Numbered from the stretch's first letter, positions 23,550 to 34,803 are shown. The stretch is 64,000 nucleotides of DNA from Favolaschia claudopus (GCA_037176885.1 JAWWNJ010000045.1:806001-870000), one strand, 5' to 3'. Notes: generated by a model not told the origin, from the sequence alone. Made by a program: numbers and translations.

Positions 23550-24189
23550 CCTCAGGGCGGTATTGCTTTTGAATTGGGTGAACATTTTTTTGTTATTTTG
23601 TTATTTGAGAATACTCAATGCAGCAGACTAAATTGCTGCTTATAGTGGCGCCTTGTAATGTAATTGTAAATTAGGCGACCTTTGTTCGTTACTTTATCTC
23701 TACCTGTTGTTGTACTTTCTGCTGTTAACATTAAGCCATAGACTTGTTATACTACTGGTGCTTTTGATATCAGATATCATGATATGTTTCCGAGTATGGT
23801 CGCCGCGGTTTGAGATTCTTGTTTCAGAGCGACTGGAAATCACTGTTGGGTCGCTTGTGTATGAGGATTGAAAGCATTAACAGAGTCCGCGTAATCATAT
23901 AAACGCGTTGAGGTAGTAGAGAAGGTCCCACCGTGCTTGCTAGGAATCGCATCCCGATTAGGAAATTCCGGGATCAATCATCGCATCCAAGAAAGGCAAT
24001 TTTCCCATGTCAACCAAGAGTGCTACTGTTTGGCCTGGTGGCTGACTCGCGTTTCTTTCTCCTACTAGGCCATCGTTTTAGACTCGCCCTTGTCACTCGC
24101 AAGGCTCTTAACATTAGTCCCCCGCTTTTCCTGGGCTTGCAACAACTCGTCCAGCTCTCGCCTTTCCCGATTTCTACATCCTCCACTGC
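23550..24189. other. 3' flank and dispersed-repeat fragment
   Basis: The first 300 bp are AT-rich and look like a 3' untranslated region. At about 23978-24035 the sequence (TCGCATCCAAGAAAGGC, then TTTTCCCATGTC) closely matches the inverse of 52.03-52.11 kb, marking a fragment of the same dispersed repeat. No gene was identified. Confidence 0.5.
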
Positions 24190-24373
24190 TCTCCACTGGC
24201 AGGTGCCGCACCGCAACCCTGCCGCAACCAGAATTCGGAATTCGGAAATTGGCAATGTTGTTTCACTTCACCAACTTCCAGCGAGAAATAACAACGAGTA
24301 TCCGATAACCCTCAGTCACGCAGTACAGTCGCAGCCTGCAGGCCGGTGCTACGTTTGTGCAATACGCCGTTTA

Positions 24374-24837
24374 TCAGAAACTGACTCCCCCTTTAGCGTT
24401 ACCTCCGTCCCCGGCGGCTCCACTGTGACCACCCGTGGCGCTTCCGCCACGCAGGCCATGTCCACCTGGAAAAGCGCATCACACATCCGACGACTATTGG
24501 AAACAGCGAAGCAATCACCTGAAGTATCACCCACATTGCCACTGTCTCCGCCAGCTCCGCCTGTCTGAGTACCACCTGGAAAAAACATCACATTCAACTG
24601 AGGCCGGGAGGGAAGTCGAAGTATTACCTGAAACATTACCACCAATGGTTTTCGAGCTGTTGTTGTTCGAGTTGCTGTTGTTCGTGTCATTGGTGGCGTT
24701 GTGGGAGTCTGTGGTGTTGTGAGAGTCGTTGTGGGAGTCCTGGACCGAGTGCTGGAAGGAACGTCAGTGACTACAGGATCGATGAAACAGAAAGGTGCGC
24801 TCACTTCATCGTTGAAAGTTCTGCCAAATAATGTCAT
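24374..24837 (-). CDS. Small Asn/His/Ser-rich and Gly-rich protein, left paralogue
   Basis: Four exons (24837-24805, 24751-24643, 24575-24519, 24465-24374) give 96 residues. The start is MTLFGRTFNDE, followed by HSVQDSHNDSHNTTDSHN and an Asn/Ser-rich run, then a Gly-rich half with GGTQTGGAGGDSGNVGDTSG and a C-terminus ending GGNAKGGVSF. The same splice sites, the same frame and the same ends occur in the inverted copy at 26463-26900, which is good evidence that the model is real. A TATATAAG box lies about 75 bp before the start. There is no signal peptide, membrane segment or known domain. The protein looks intrinsically disordered. Function unknown. Confidence 0.7.
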
Positions 24838-24911
24838 TGCAACGATGAGTAGTGAACTTTGAAGCGAACTCGAGTGTTTGAGACTTGTTACTCCCCGCCA
24901 AGTCAGTCCAG

Positions 24912-24919
24912 CTTATATA
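24912..24919 (-). promoter_or_regulatory. TATA box of the left paralogue
   Basis: TATATAAG on the minus strand, about 75 bp upstream of the start at 24837. The inverted copy has the identical box at 26374-26381, about 82 bp before its start. Confidence 0.6.
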
Positions 24920-25400
24920 TCATTGCCAGAGCTCCATCACTGCGTCACGGAATGTGCATGAGCTTTTCAAAACAGCAAATCGAATGCCACACGGTCTGCC
25001 GAGAAGTTGCAGTAAGTACCGCCGCCCGGAAGTACAAAACCACCTGTGTACACAGAAAATAACTCGTCAGCTTCTAGACTGCGGAGGAGGGACTGCTCCG
25101 AGTCAAACAAATGACGCTGACTGCTTCGAAGGACATAGTGTCGGTGCTTTCGGGGTCGAAGGCCCCAATTCGAAAGGCTAAGTTCGCCGCCAGGAATGGT
25201 AATTCCAAGTTGCTGCATAAATAAAGAAGGCTCACAGTTCCGAAAACGTCGGTCCCCGGAGCAGGAAAAGCTCCGCATCTTTATAGGCGCCTATAGGCGC
25301 TTTTACGGCACCAAATTTCAGAGTTTCGCTCAAGAAAATATTTTGTGGCTTAAAAAGTAATTAATGACGCTGAGAGCGGGTTCATCAACGTACGCCGCTC

Positions 25401-25974
25401 AGCACACTCTTTCACCTAAGTGGGGGGTCAGAATTTATCAGATGTCTGTAGTAGTCATACTAGGCTGGCATTATATCAAAACCCCTCGTTCAGAGGCGAT
25501 TCTGATACATCACTTAAAGCACAATTATTCATTCCGTCTACCCCACCGCCGCGGTGCAGCGCAGCAATCGAATCCATCACCTTCTTGACGGGCATTAATT
25601 GAGCGTACTGGATGCCATAAACTGTCATGAAATGTCGTCGACGTCGCACTCAACGGCGCCAAAAATTAATCCCGAACAAAATCTCAAAATCGCAGAAAAA
25701 TGGAGAGAACGAAGACGTATGTTCAACATATATATTGTTGTGTGAACGCAACAAACCAAGTGCATTCATTTTCAAATTGTATAAATCGCACATGCAAGCT
25801 GTAGGAAAGTACGGTGGTATATTCTGGAAGGCATAGCTGTGTGTTTGGGACGAATCTGGGTGGCTCGGGCATATCGGCGCGATCACCGATACTCAACGCC
25901 ATTGGCCTAATATGGAAGTTTGCTCCAATTTTCCGCATTCCACGGCTCCCCAATTGCTCCTTCATCAGTACGCG
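25401..25974. other. Unique spacer between the inverted arms
   Basis: About 570 bp, AT-rich, separating the two arms. It contains only short ORFs and no recognised gene, so the divergent pair does not share a compact promoter. Confidence 0.5.
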
Positions 25975-26373
25975 GTTACAGTACGTTGATAAACCTGCTC
26001 TCAGTGTTATTGTTCGAGCCAAAAATTATTTCACTCATCAACATGCGGAGCTTTTGCTGCTCCGGGGACCGACGTTTTCGGAACTGTAACCTGAACCTTC
26101 CTTATGCAGCAACTTGGTATTACCATTCCTGGCGGCGAACTTAGGCTTTCGACCCCGAAAGCACAGGCACTATGTCCTTCCGAACAATTAATGCTATTTC
26201 TTTGACTCGGAGCAGTCCCTCCTCCGTAGTCTAGAAGCTGACGAGTTCTTTTCCGTCAGTGTACTCAGGTGATTTTGCACTTCCGGCGGCACTTTGGCGT
26301 ACCTCTTTGTGCTTTTGCTGTTTTGTAGAGCCCATGCACATTCCGTGACGTAGTGATGGTGCTCTGGCAATGG

Positions 26374-26381
26374 TATATAAG
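26374..26381 (+). promoter_or_regulatory. TATA box of the right paralogue
   Basis: TATATAAG about 82 bp upstream of the start codon at 26463, conserved with the left copy. Confidence 0.6.
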
Positions 26382-26462
26382 CTGGACCGACTTTGCGTCG
26401 AGTAGCAAGTCTCAAACACTCGAGTTCGCTTCAAAGTTAACCACTACTCATCGTTCCACACC

Positions 26463-26900
26463 ATGACATTATTTGGCAGAACTTTCAACGATCAAGTGAG
26501 CGCACCTTTTCTTTTGCATCGATCCTGCAGTCGCTGACCTTCGTTCCAGCACTCGGCCCAGGACTCTCACAACGATTCTCACAACACCATCGACTCCCAC
26601 AACACCACCAGTAGCACGCGCAACACCGACTCGAACAATGACAGCTCAAAACACATTGGTGGGGATGTTTCAGGCAATTCCTCGACTTCCTACCCGGCCT
26701 CGGTCGAATGTAATGTTTTTTCCAGGTGGTACTCAGAAAGGCGGAGCAGGCGGCAACAGCGGCAGTGTGGGTAATGCTTCGGGTAATTGCTTCACTGGCT
26801 ACAATAGTCGTCCGATGTGCGATCATAATGCGCTTTTCCAGGTGATCACAGTGGAAATGCGGGGACCGGAGGTAACGCTGAAGGGGGAGTCAATTTCTGA
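26463..26900 (+). CDS. Small Asn/His/Ser-rich and Gly-rich protein, right paralogue
   Basis: Four exons (26463-26495, 26550-26658, 26726-26782, 26842-26900) give 85 residues. The first three exons have exactly the lengths of the left copy (33, 109, 57). The protein reads MTLFGRTFNDQ, HSAQDSHNDSHNTIDSHN, then GGTQKGGAGGNSGSVGNASG, and ends GGNAEGGVNF. The last exon is shorter than in the left copy, lacking 33 bases of Gly codons. Length-neutral divergence with frames and splice sites kept suggests both copies have been under selection for protein. No known domain; function unknown. Confidence 0.7.
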
Positions 26901-27099
26901 TGAACGGTGTACTATGCACAAACGTAGCATGGCCTGTAGGCTCTTGTAGGCTGCGGCCGTCGCCGCAATGTCTTGTACTGTGTCAGTGACTGAGGGTTGT
27001 CGCATACTCGTTGTTATTTCTCGCTGCAAGTTGGTCAAATGAAACAGCATTGCCGATTTCCGAATTCTGATTGCGGTGCGGCACCTAGAGGATCCAGAT

Positions 27100-28410
27100 C
27101 GTGCCAATGGCGGGCATGAGGCGCTAGCGCTTATTCGGGCGTTGTTCGGGTTGTTCGGACGCATCGCAAACACAGTCGCCGCGGCGTACTGTACCGAGCG
27201 CGCCTACTTCCCGTCCTTACGTACGCAACGCTAGTCTCTCTAAGACAGACGTTACAACTTGTAGCTCGTTCCTCGCAAGTTATAACGCGACGCCGCTGTG
27301 GCAGACAGGCAAAGCAAATCATCTCAAGAAAATTCGCTCTGTCCAGAATCAGAATCAGGCTCTGCGACACATTATGCTGCAGCTTTTCGAACAACTCCCA
27401 TACGAGCAGGTACCGGAACTCGCGTGCAGCCCATCAGTGGAATACACCCTCGACCTCTATGTCCAGGACCAACATGCGACACGACTACACGCAAGGGCGA
27501 GGTATCGGCTCCACTACCCCCACCACGCAAACGAACCAACAGGAATAGGAAGACAACCCCCATGACCACCCGCCTGCAAAATTTGGCATGGTCAACATAC
27601 ACACCTGAGACAGAGGAGATCGTGCGACCACTCCAGTTGGCGCAGTGGCGAAAAACGGTCAATGATTCGGCGGACGCGTGCGCATCAACGCAAATGAAGG
27701 AAAGTTGGAGAAAAGACGCCCAGGAGACACACACGACAAAGGTGAGTGCATACGAACAGAATTTCGAACACCTGTTCATGTACTCCGACGGCTCGCTGCT
27801 GAAGAGCAGGGAACAGGGCAAGCGCTGCGTGGGATACGGTGTAGTAGGCTACCACCGGGAAATAGAGCAACTCGTACGGATAGGACAAAATGGAGTCGAG
27901 ATCCGAGGGATACGACGGAGAGATGCAGGGACTTGCAGGGACTTGCATGGGCGGCATACGACGCATTGGATTCTTGGAATACTTACGCTGCCCAAAGCTG
28001 CGGCCGCACACTTGGAGATCAAACACCTCCATCTGAAAATTTCTACGCAGATAATACCCCTGACAACAATCTTCGACACCCACCGCTGGCCAGACACAAG
28101 GACAGAGATTCGGACGCCACCTCGAGGAATTTCCAACAAAAACCCGGAGGACCCGATCGACATCGATAGGTCCCCAGGACATCAAGGTATAGCTCTAAAT
28201 GAACGAGCAGACGAGTTCGCAAAGCAAGCGCCAAAAAAGTGGTGCGCAAACGAAGCCACGACACTGACGCAGGCCAAACGCGCGGTCGAACCAAGATGTT
28301 GATGGACTGGACCGGAAAGTGAAGACGTACTCTACGGGCAGATTCGGCACCGCAGACCGCATCCCTCCAACTCTGAGACACAAGGCTCTTTTTACAAGCG
28401 TCGAACGCGA
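27100..28410 (+). pseudogene. Degraded LINE (non-LTR retrotransposon), end of RT and RNase H region
   Basis: The + strand carries, with frame changes, the features that follow the reverse transcriptase in Agaricomycete LINEs: YATLVSLRQTLQLVA, an AAAFRTTPIRA block, then an RNase H domain with MYSDGSLLKS, VGYGVVGYH, EIKHLH, YADNTPDNN (in another frame), SPGHQGIALNERADEFAKQA, and a tail with STGRFGTADRIPP. The catalytic acidic residues (Asp of YSDGS, Asp of ERADE) survive but the domain is split between two frames, and the endonuclease and RT core are missing. It is a 5'-truncated, dead copy. Confidence 0.8.
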
Positions 28411-29919
28411 AGTATACGAACGTCCAGGTCCAATGCTCTCTTCTGCTCCGAGTCAGACTCTGCTGCCTATCTTCGCTGTGCTTTTGTTTCACCCGTCTTC
28501 CCACCATTCCCGTGGCTGTCTTCACCTCACATCCCTATTTGCCTTCTCAAGTTCCTGAACTTTTCTCCATCCACGTGTTAACTGTATCTTTGATCTCGCC
28601 TCCACCTTTCCCCGCTACCTCATCGGCTTCAGTTATATTCGAGCTTTCCGTCGATAGCTTGTTACTTCTGACTGTCTCTTCCTGATCTCAGTTCGCCCTC
28701 TCTTGCCCCTTTACCTCTGCTCCCTTTGCTCTCCTCGCTATCGTAGTTCATCACTCCTCCTCCTCTTTTGCCCCCGACCGCCGTCTTCGTCTTATCAGCA
28801 TCATTTCCTTCGTTTTCTTGTCTCTCGATCCCCTCCTCGAACCCTTGTGATCTCTTCTATCACTCAAACCCGACTTCCCCATCCTTGTCTATCTACCTCT
28901 TCGTCTTCGTCTTCACCTCCTATCCGCCAATCTTGCTTCTCTATCTATTGTTCTCCATATCCTCTCCATATCCTCGCTGTCTTTCGCTTGTATGATTCCA
29001 AAATCATCTCCTCATGCGTACGGCAACATACTCTTCTCTTCGTTCACCGTTCAACTCACGTTCACTTGACTGAATTCAATCTCGGTCGTCTCTTCCTGCC
29101 CATCTAGTCTTACCTTTTCTTCGTCATCCCCGTCTTGCTGTGGTTTCTCTCAAATTTGGCCCCATTCTCGATATATGATACCCTCTATTCTCATCTACCT
29201 TTGCTCCGCAATCTACACGTTTCCTCGACTATGGCACTGATTCCGTCGTACTGTTCTTACCGTCGTCGTTTCGTCATTTTCTTGCCTATTCCAACGATCC
29301 CTGTTTAGACACTCTCTATTTCTTGACCGTGTGGACTTGTTTACTGTTCCTTCTCTCCCCCATTTTTGCACTTCCATGTCTCGCTTGAGACCCCTGCCTC
29401 CTACCATCGACCTCAATCTCGCAAACCGTTCCCTCAAGCCTGCTTGTCCCTATGAGCTATTCACGTTTGCCCTTTCCAATCCTCCCCCTCATACTACCTT
29501 CGCGTTTCTATGTCTTGATCTGAAATGATTACGAGTTTGCGTCACGGTATTGTTGGTCGAGAGTGCGCCTCGGAGAGTGGTGGGCTCGGGTGGGTTGTTT
29601 CGGTGGGTCGCATTGAATGTATCCACAGATTGTCCCAGGTAAAACGGCTGAATCCGCTAAGGCGGCAAATTCAGACCAAAATTCCGGAAAGATTCCACCG
29701 AGTCAATGGTCATCGATCATCCGCTGACGTCCACACGGAGCCGTGTCGAACTGAATCACCGAATTGAGTACTTAGTAAGTGCTTGCTCAGCAAATCGCAG
29801 CCTGATTAGGAAATGCCGGGATTGATGGCAGATGAATAACCGCCGAACAACCGACTTGCTCACAAACCACCATGTTTCACATTCGCATAATCTCCCGCAA
29901 AGCACCAATTACTCGCCAA
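28411..29919. repeat. Pyrimidine-rich tract, dispersed-repeat-like, then intergenic
   Basis: From about 28440 to 29520 the + strand is strongly C/T biased (TCTTCGTCTTC, CTCCTCCTC). ORFs here are Ser/Leu/Phe-rich and compositional. The tract resembles those at 47.45-48.1 and 50.8-52.0 kb in inverse orientation. From 29520 to the MFS gene the composition is ordinary and no gene is seen. Confidence 0.5.
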
Positions 29920-29927
29920 TATAAAAG
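29920..29927 (+). promoter_or_regulatory. TATA box of the MFS transporter gene
   Basis: TATAAAAG lies 49 bp before the start codon at 29976, a spacing compatible with a short leader. Confidence 0.55.
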
Positions 29928-29975
29928 GATTTCGATGAATCTGAAATCTTCACCCCGCCTCGTCTCAACAGCCCA

Positions 29976-31925
29976 ATGGTCCAAGATCTCATCCGCGACT
30001 CCACCGTCGGCCAGATAATAAACTACGTCTCTGGCGGCCGCTTGCTTCCCTATCCAGAACAGCGACCAGAATACGTGGTCGCCAACCGCTTCCTCCTTCC
30101 GTCTGCGCAGAGAAAACCTGTCGACGGTTCAGCGTCTGACGCTGCTACGCTATGCGGCGAAGCACCTTCTGAAAAGACCAATACTCCCGCTTCTCGACCG
30201 GACACGGAAATCAAACGCGAGTCGACAATAGCAACTCTCGCAGCCGACGCCGAGTCGCAGAAGAAGGTATTAGGAGAGGAAGAGGTCATCCCCGACCCTT
30301 ACCTCGTCGATTGGGACGGCGACTCTGATCCTGAAAATCCAAGGTGAGCTTTTCCGCGTGGTATCAGACGGCGAAGCATCCTAACGACATGCTTCAGAAA
30401 TTGGTCGTTCCGAAAACGCGCTTTCGTCGCGTTTGAAATCTCCCTTCTCACCTTCAGCATTTACATCGGTTCAGCGATCTACACGTCCTCGATACCAGGA
30501 TTAATGGCCGAGTTCAATGTTTCATTAACGACCGCGACGCTTGGCCTGACTCTCTACGTGCTTGGTGAGCGCATTATTTTTCATTCACTACATCTAGACC
30601 AATTCTCATCGCAAAACAGCCTACGGCATCGGCCCCATGTTCCTCTCTCCCCTCCAAGAGCTGCCCATCCTCGGCCGCAACCCAGTATACATGGCTACCC
30701 TCCTCCTCTTCGTCATCTTCCAAATCCCCATCGTTACCGCCACCAACATGCGTACCGTCCTCGCCATGCGATTCCTGACCGGCTTTTTCGGCAGCCCTGC
30801 GCTCGCCACTGGCGGCGCGTCGATGGGCGACATCTTCCCCCCGAGTCAACTTGCGTATGTTTTGGGTGTCTGGGCTCTCGGCGCCGTCTCTGGTCCCGTA
30901 CTTGGGCCCGTGATTGGTGCATTTGCGGCGGAAGCCAAGGGATGGAGGTGGCCGATGATGGAGCTGCTTTGGATCACGTCGTTTTCTGTCGTGTTCTTGT
31001 CGCTGTTCTTGCCGGAAACGTATGGGCCGACGATCCTTGTTCGTCGTGCGCAGCGTTTGAGGAAGCTCACGGGCAATGCGGAGTTGCGGACGGCAGCCGA
31101 ACGTGAGCAAGAGTCGCAGACTGCGGGGAGTATCATGTTTGAGTCCCTTGCTCGGCCGATTTTGCTCGCAAAAGAGCCTGTCCTGGCCTTCGCCAACATT
31201 TTCCTTGGCTTTGTTTGTGAGTTACATCTTTCTCTGCCCTCCACTCAGACACTAATTTGAACCCAGACGCTATTTTCTACCTCTGGTTCGAGGCATTCCC
31301 ACTCGTCTTCAACGACATCTATCACTTCAGTGAAGGCAATAGCGGGTTACCTTTCCTCGGCTTCCTCGTCTCCGGCGCGATCACCTACACCGTCTACTGC
31401 CTTTACCAGAAATACCACATCGCCCCTCGCTTCGCCCGCGCCGCCGCGCAGAACACCGAACTTGCGCCTGAAATTCGCCTCGAAATTGGGCTGATAGCAA
31501 GCATCTTCATCCCCACCTCCGTCCTCATCTTCGGCTTCGCGTCTCGCCCAAGCGTCCACTGGATCGTCCCCATCATCGGCGCCGCTCTGTACCTCCCAGG
31601 CATCTTCCTGAACTTCCAGAGCGTGTTGATGTATATTACGTCGGCGTACCCCGCTCATGCGGCGAGTGTGCTTGCTGGGAACGATCTCTTTAGGTCGACG
31701 ATTGCGAGCGTGTTCCCCCTATTTGGGAGGAGCTTTTTTGAGGGATTGGGGCTTGGGCCGGGGTCGGCGCTGTTGGCGGGGATATCGGTTGCGTTGATGG
31801 TGGTGTTTTGGGTTCGTCTTTTCTTTGTTCTCCTGGTTGTGTGTTTACTGACCGTTGATGTTTAGATGCTTCTCAAATACGGACATGTTTTGAGGCAGAG
31901 GTCAAAATACGCGCACAGCCCATGA
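29976..31925 (+). CDS. Major facilitator superfamily drug:H+ antiporter, DHA1 type
   Basis: Five exons (29976-30343, 30398-30564, 30620-31216, 31267-31811, 31866-31925) give 578 residues. A cytosolic N-terminus of about 120 residues ends VDWDGDSDPENPRNWSF, the usual entry into TM1 of fungal DHA1 transporters. Twelve hydrophobic segments follow. Family motifs: the TM2 start YGIGPMFLSPLQELPILGR (loop 2-3 motif in its DHA1 form), RFLTGFFGSPALATGGASM in TM4, and GWRWPMMELLWIT between TM6 and the central loop with FLPETYGPTIL. Relatives in yeasts (FLR1, Caf5) export azoles, caffeine and other small toxicants at the plasma membrane. Substrate is not predictable. A broken partial copy of this gene sits at 50.44-50.79 kb. 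Confidence 0.9.
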
Positions 31926-32546
31926 TCAAGTTGTTCAGCCCTCGCCAACTTTTTGTTCGAGCTGCGCTGCTCATACGTCAGATTTCGCTCTCCCAGACTC
32001 CCTTCCCACATTTCATCACGATCTCTTGTGAAGGTGGTTGAAAATTGTATTGATAGAATTATAATCACACATGATCTAATGTGTCTTGCCTGTATTTTTT
32101 TTATTGAACTTGCGTGTAGCCCCAGTCGAGTACTTACTAGAATCACTGTACCAAAATATAATTTGTATCATAGTCAAACCTTCTGCACTGTTCTGATCCC
32201 GAGTCTAACCTTAAGCTTGCCCTTGCGTGCCCGTGTCGACCGAGTGAAACCACGCGTATTATTCACTGTCGACGCCATATTGGTCGCCGTACATGCCCAT
32301 TGCCACCACCTCAAAGATAAACGCGTTCCCATTGGTCCGACGCGTCCGACCGTGACGCGTCGCGTTCAATCACGTCATCATGTGCAAGCAAAATTTCGAG
32401 CAGCACGGGACCCGCTCACCAATCCCGACCGTGGTCCGTCTCACATGTTTGTAAAACGCGTCTTCAGCTTTTGTCTCCTACCCCCATCATCCTCCGTGGA
32501 ATCTAGATTTTGAAACCCGAGTACTATTCCTAGTCTTACTTCCACC
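31926..32546. other. Intergenic between MFS and thioredoxin genes
   Basis: The first 80 bp also occur beside the decayed MFS copy at 50.4 kb. No gene recognised; the right part should contain the thioredoxin promoter. Confidence 0.45.
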
Positions 32547-33268
32547 ATGCCCGTCGAAGACATCAAGGACTTTAAGCAATTCAGTAGCGTCGTGCGTCGC
32601 GTCTCTTGACTCTTTTCCTGCCACATCCATCTTCGGCACCATAACAAACCGATACTGACTTATGGGTTTTGCGATCTGTGCAGATCAACAGCGACACCCC
32701 CGTCATCATCGATTTCTGGGCTCCCTGGTGCGGTCCATGCAAGATAATCAGCCCGATATTCGAAAAGTTTGCGGAGAAACCGGAGAATGCGGGGTTGAAG
32801 TTTTATAAATTGGATACGGAGGAGAATGAGCGGGCGATGGAGGAGGCGGGGGTGAGGGTGGTATGTCCGAGTCTCTTCCTCCCTTCATCTCTCGTCCTCT
32901 TGTTTTTATTTTCGCTTTCCTGATATAGACGAGTCTAATTGAGTGAAACCTTTTTCTTCGGAATAGATGCCTTCGTTTATGGTGTTCCAGAAGGGAAACA
33001 AGATTGGGGAGAGTGCGGGCGCGTTGCCTGCGCCGCTTGCTGTGAGTGCTTGTTCGCTTTTTCCTCTCTCTTATATTCTCTTTTCGAATGGATGATTGAT
33101 GTGGGTTGGTTGCAGGCTTTGATAACTAAGCACGGTAAAGTCGGTGGTGCAGCTGAGGCACCGGCTGCTGCACCTGCGGCTGAAGCTACACCCGCTGCAC
33201 CTGCTGCTCCTGCTGCTGCCGCTGCTTCAACTGAAGCCCCTGCCGCCCCCGCCGCGGAGAAGCTGTGA
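32547..33268 (+). CDS. Thioredoxin with Ala/Pro-rich C-terminal extension
   Basis: Four exons (32547-32591, 32684-32860, 32967-33041, 33116-33268) give 149 residues. Residues 1-105 are a standard thioredoxin fold: VIIDFWAPWCGPCKIISP with the redox pair Cys31 and Cys34, FYKLDTEEN, and the cis-Pro loop MPSFMVFQKG at residues 75-84. The remaining tail is almost only Ala, Pro, Glu and Thr (AAPAAEATPAAPAAPAAA). Canonical thioredoxins end near residue 105, so the tail is an addition. It looks disordered and not membrane-spanning. The protein would reduce disulfides of cytosolic targets with thioredoxin reductase. No targeting peptide is seen. Confidence 0.92.
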
Positions 33269-33499
33269 TTGTCCATGGGGACCGACAATTTTGTATAATA
33301 CCCTGCCGGTACCACATAGACTTATTCGGAATATGTAATGGATTGATTTTGACCGTGGAGCGAAGGTCTGTAGAGTCTTGCGAATGGCGGTCAACATTGC
33401 TGCGAGGTAGCGTCGAGATCGAAGGAAGGATCGATACAGAAAGCAAAGCAAAGCATATACAATGAATATATGAAACATGCAAATGGATGGATTGGATAT

Positions 33500-34683
33500 C
33501 TATCGCCCGTCTGGTCTCGGTTCTGATTTTAGAAAGAAAGTGAGCTTTGATTCCAAGAGCAAAACACAAACACTCACGACTCCACTGTACGCTCAATATA
33601 AGATTATCATACCCCTTCCCATTCACCTTCTCCATCGCCTTCTGCGCAATCGCCCTCTCCTCAAAACTGACGAACGCGAACCCCTTCCCTGCACCCGTCT
33701 CGCGATCGCGGCCGACGTACACGCGCGCCACGCGCCCGAAGATGCCGAAGAGCTCGCGGAGGTCGTTTTCTTGCGTGTCTTCGGAGATGTTGGTGACGCG
33801 GAGGGTGGGGAGGTCGTCGCGCGAGGTGCCGCCGCCCGGGCCTGAGGGGCCGGCGGTGCGGGTGCCGCCGGGGCCGCGCATGGAGGGGGGGACGTATTTG
33901 CCGCCTGTGCTGGAGCCGCCGAGGGTGGGGAGGAGGGCGTCGCCGAGGGCGGGGGCGTCTTCGTCTGCGGGGTCTGGTAGCGATTGTTTTTAGTTTTGGT
34001 ATAATGCACGTTTCGGGGGGAGGGAGCAAGTACGCACCGGCTTCGAGGCCTGCAAGAGCCTCCTTGTGCGGGCATTTTGCGGTAAAGTGGTCGCCTTTGC
34101 AAAGTCGACAGACAACTTTACCGGCGCCGGCTTTTGCGAGCTTCGCTTTGGTGTTTTCCTCCTCCTTCTCTGGTTCGTTTCCGTGCTTTGATAGAGAGTC
34201 ATAGTTTGAATACGGTTCCGGGGTTGGTTGGAGTCAACGCACCTTATTCCCCGCACTGATTTTCAGCGCAACGTTCTCCCCCACAGTAGTCGTCGCCCTG
34301 TCCGGCCCACTGGGCTTGCCCCGCTCCTGCCCGAATTTCGCCCATTTGAGGCGCTCCGCGACGGTGTGGTCTACGACGGATTTTTGCAGTACTCTCTTGC
34401 TCCGGCGTGTAATCTGCCCTCGCGGTCTTGCCAACTGCGTTGATAAAAATTGAACAGAATGCTACCTTGACCTTCTTCCCATCCTCATTCACAGTATATT
34501 CTATCGTTGTCCTGATACCATTTTCATCGACGAAGTCTTCATTCCTCTCGTCGGCCTTGGGCTTCTCTGCAGGCGAATTAACGTCCGCATTGACCTTAGA
34601 AATTGAGCAGACAGACCAGCTTCGTCCAGTTCGTCCGCCCATGAGGTTTTTACAGGTGCTTGGTCGGCAAGAATTCCAGGCAT
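33500..34683 (-). CDS. TIF35: Eukaryotic translation initiation factor 3 subunit G
   Basis: Six exons (34683-34617, 34566-34466, 34413-34243, 34185-34038, 33973-33578, 33522-33500) give 301 residues. N-terminal [16 protein letters not shown] and [17 protein letters not shown] are typical of eIF3g. The middle has [13 protein letters not shown] and [12 protein letters not shown], then a CCHC-like knuckle [15 protein letters not shown]. The C-terminal RRM spans roughly 215-295 with RNP2 LRVTNI and RNP1 GKGFAFVSF. The last exon adds only QPRPDGR after VQWS. eIF3g sits on the 40S subunit near the mRNA entry channel and helps scanning and reinitiation. The acceptor at 34186 was chosen because it is in frame and joins NK to [11 protein letters not shown]. 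It is transcribed divergently from the complex I gene, with 120 bp between start codons. Confidence 0.95.
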
Positions 34684-34803
34684 AGTAAAGTGCACGTCGA
34701 TGAGCAAGAAATTCAAGGTTTGCGGTTGTTGAGTTCGGAGGGTGATGCGATAGACGCAAACAACTCACTCCGATTGGTTCATTCCACAACTAATTCTCGC
34801 TCG
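34684..34803. promoter_or_regulatory. Divergent promoter of eIF3g and complex I 51 kDa genes
   Basis: Only 120 bp lie between the two start codons, so core promoters and leaders of both genes must overlap here. The sequence CTCCGATTGGTTCATTCC at about 34767 contains an inverted CCAAT box (ATTGG). Confidence 0.55.

Larger units (their letters stand above)
24190..25400. repeat. Left arm of a large imperfect inverted duplication
   Basis: This arm matches the inverse of 25975-27095 from end to end, with small insertions and deletions and scattered substitutions. It contains the gene at 24374-24837, its promoter, and about 480 bp further upstream. One difference is an extra block near 25278-25310 containing GGCGCCTATAGGCGC. 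The arms diverge enough to show the duplication is not recent. Confidence 0.9.
25975..27095. repeat. Right arm of a large imperfect inverted duplication
   Basis: Inverse match to 24190-25400, covering the gene at 26463-26900, its TATA box and both flanks. The similarity fades near CGGTGCGGCACCT at about 27077-27089, close to where the LINE relic begins. Confidence 0.9.

Noticed and set aside
24190..27095. Interpretation of the inverted duplication as a single DNA transposon
   Set aside because: The arms are over a kilobase, diverged and carry ordinary spliced genes; no transposase or target duplication was seen at the outer ends.
33623..34102. Basic, Ala/Pro-rich ORFs overlapping eIF3g on the same strand
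   Set aside because: They are alternative frames of the GC-rich RRM exon; the chosen frame gives a perfect RRM.
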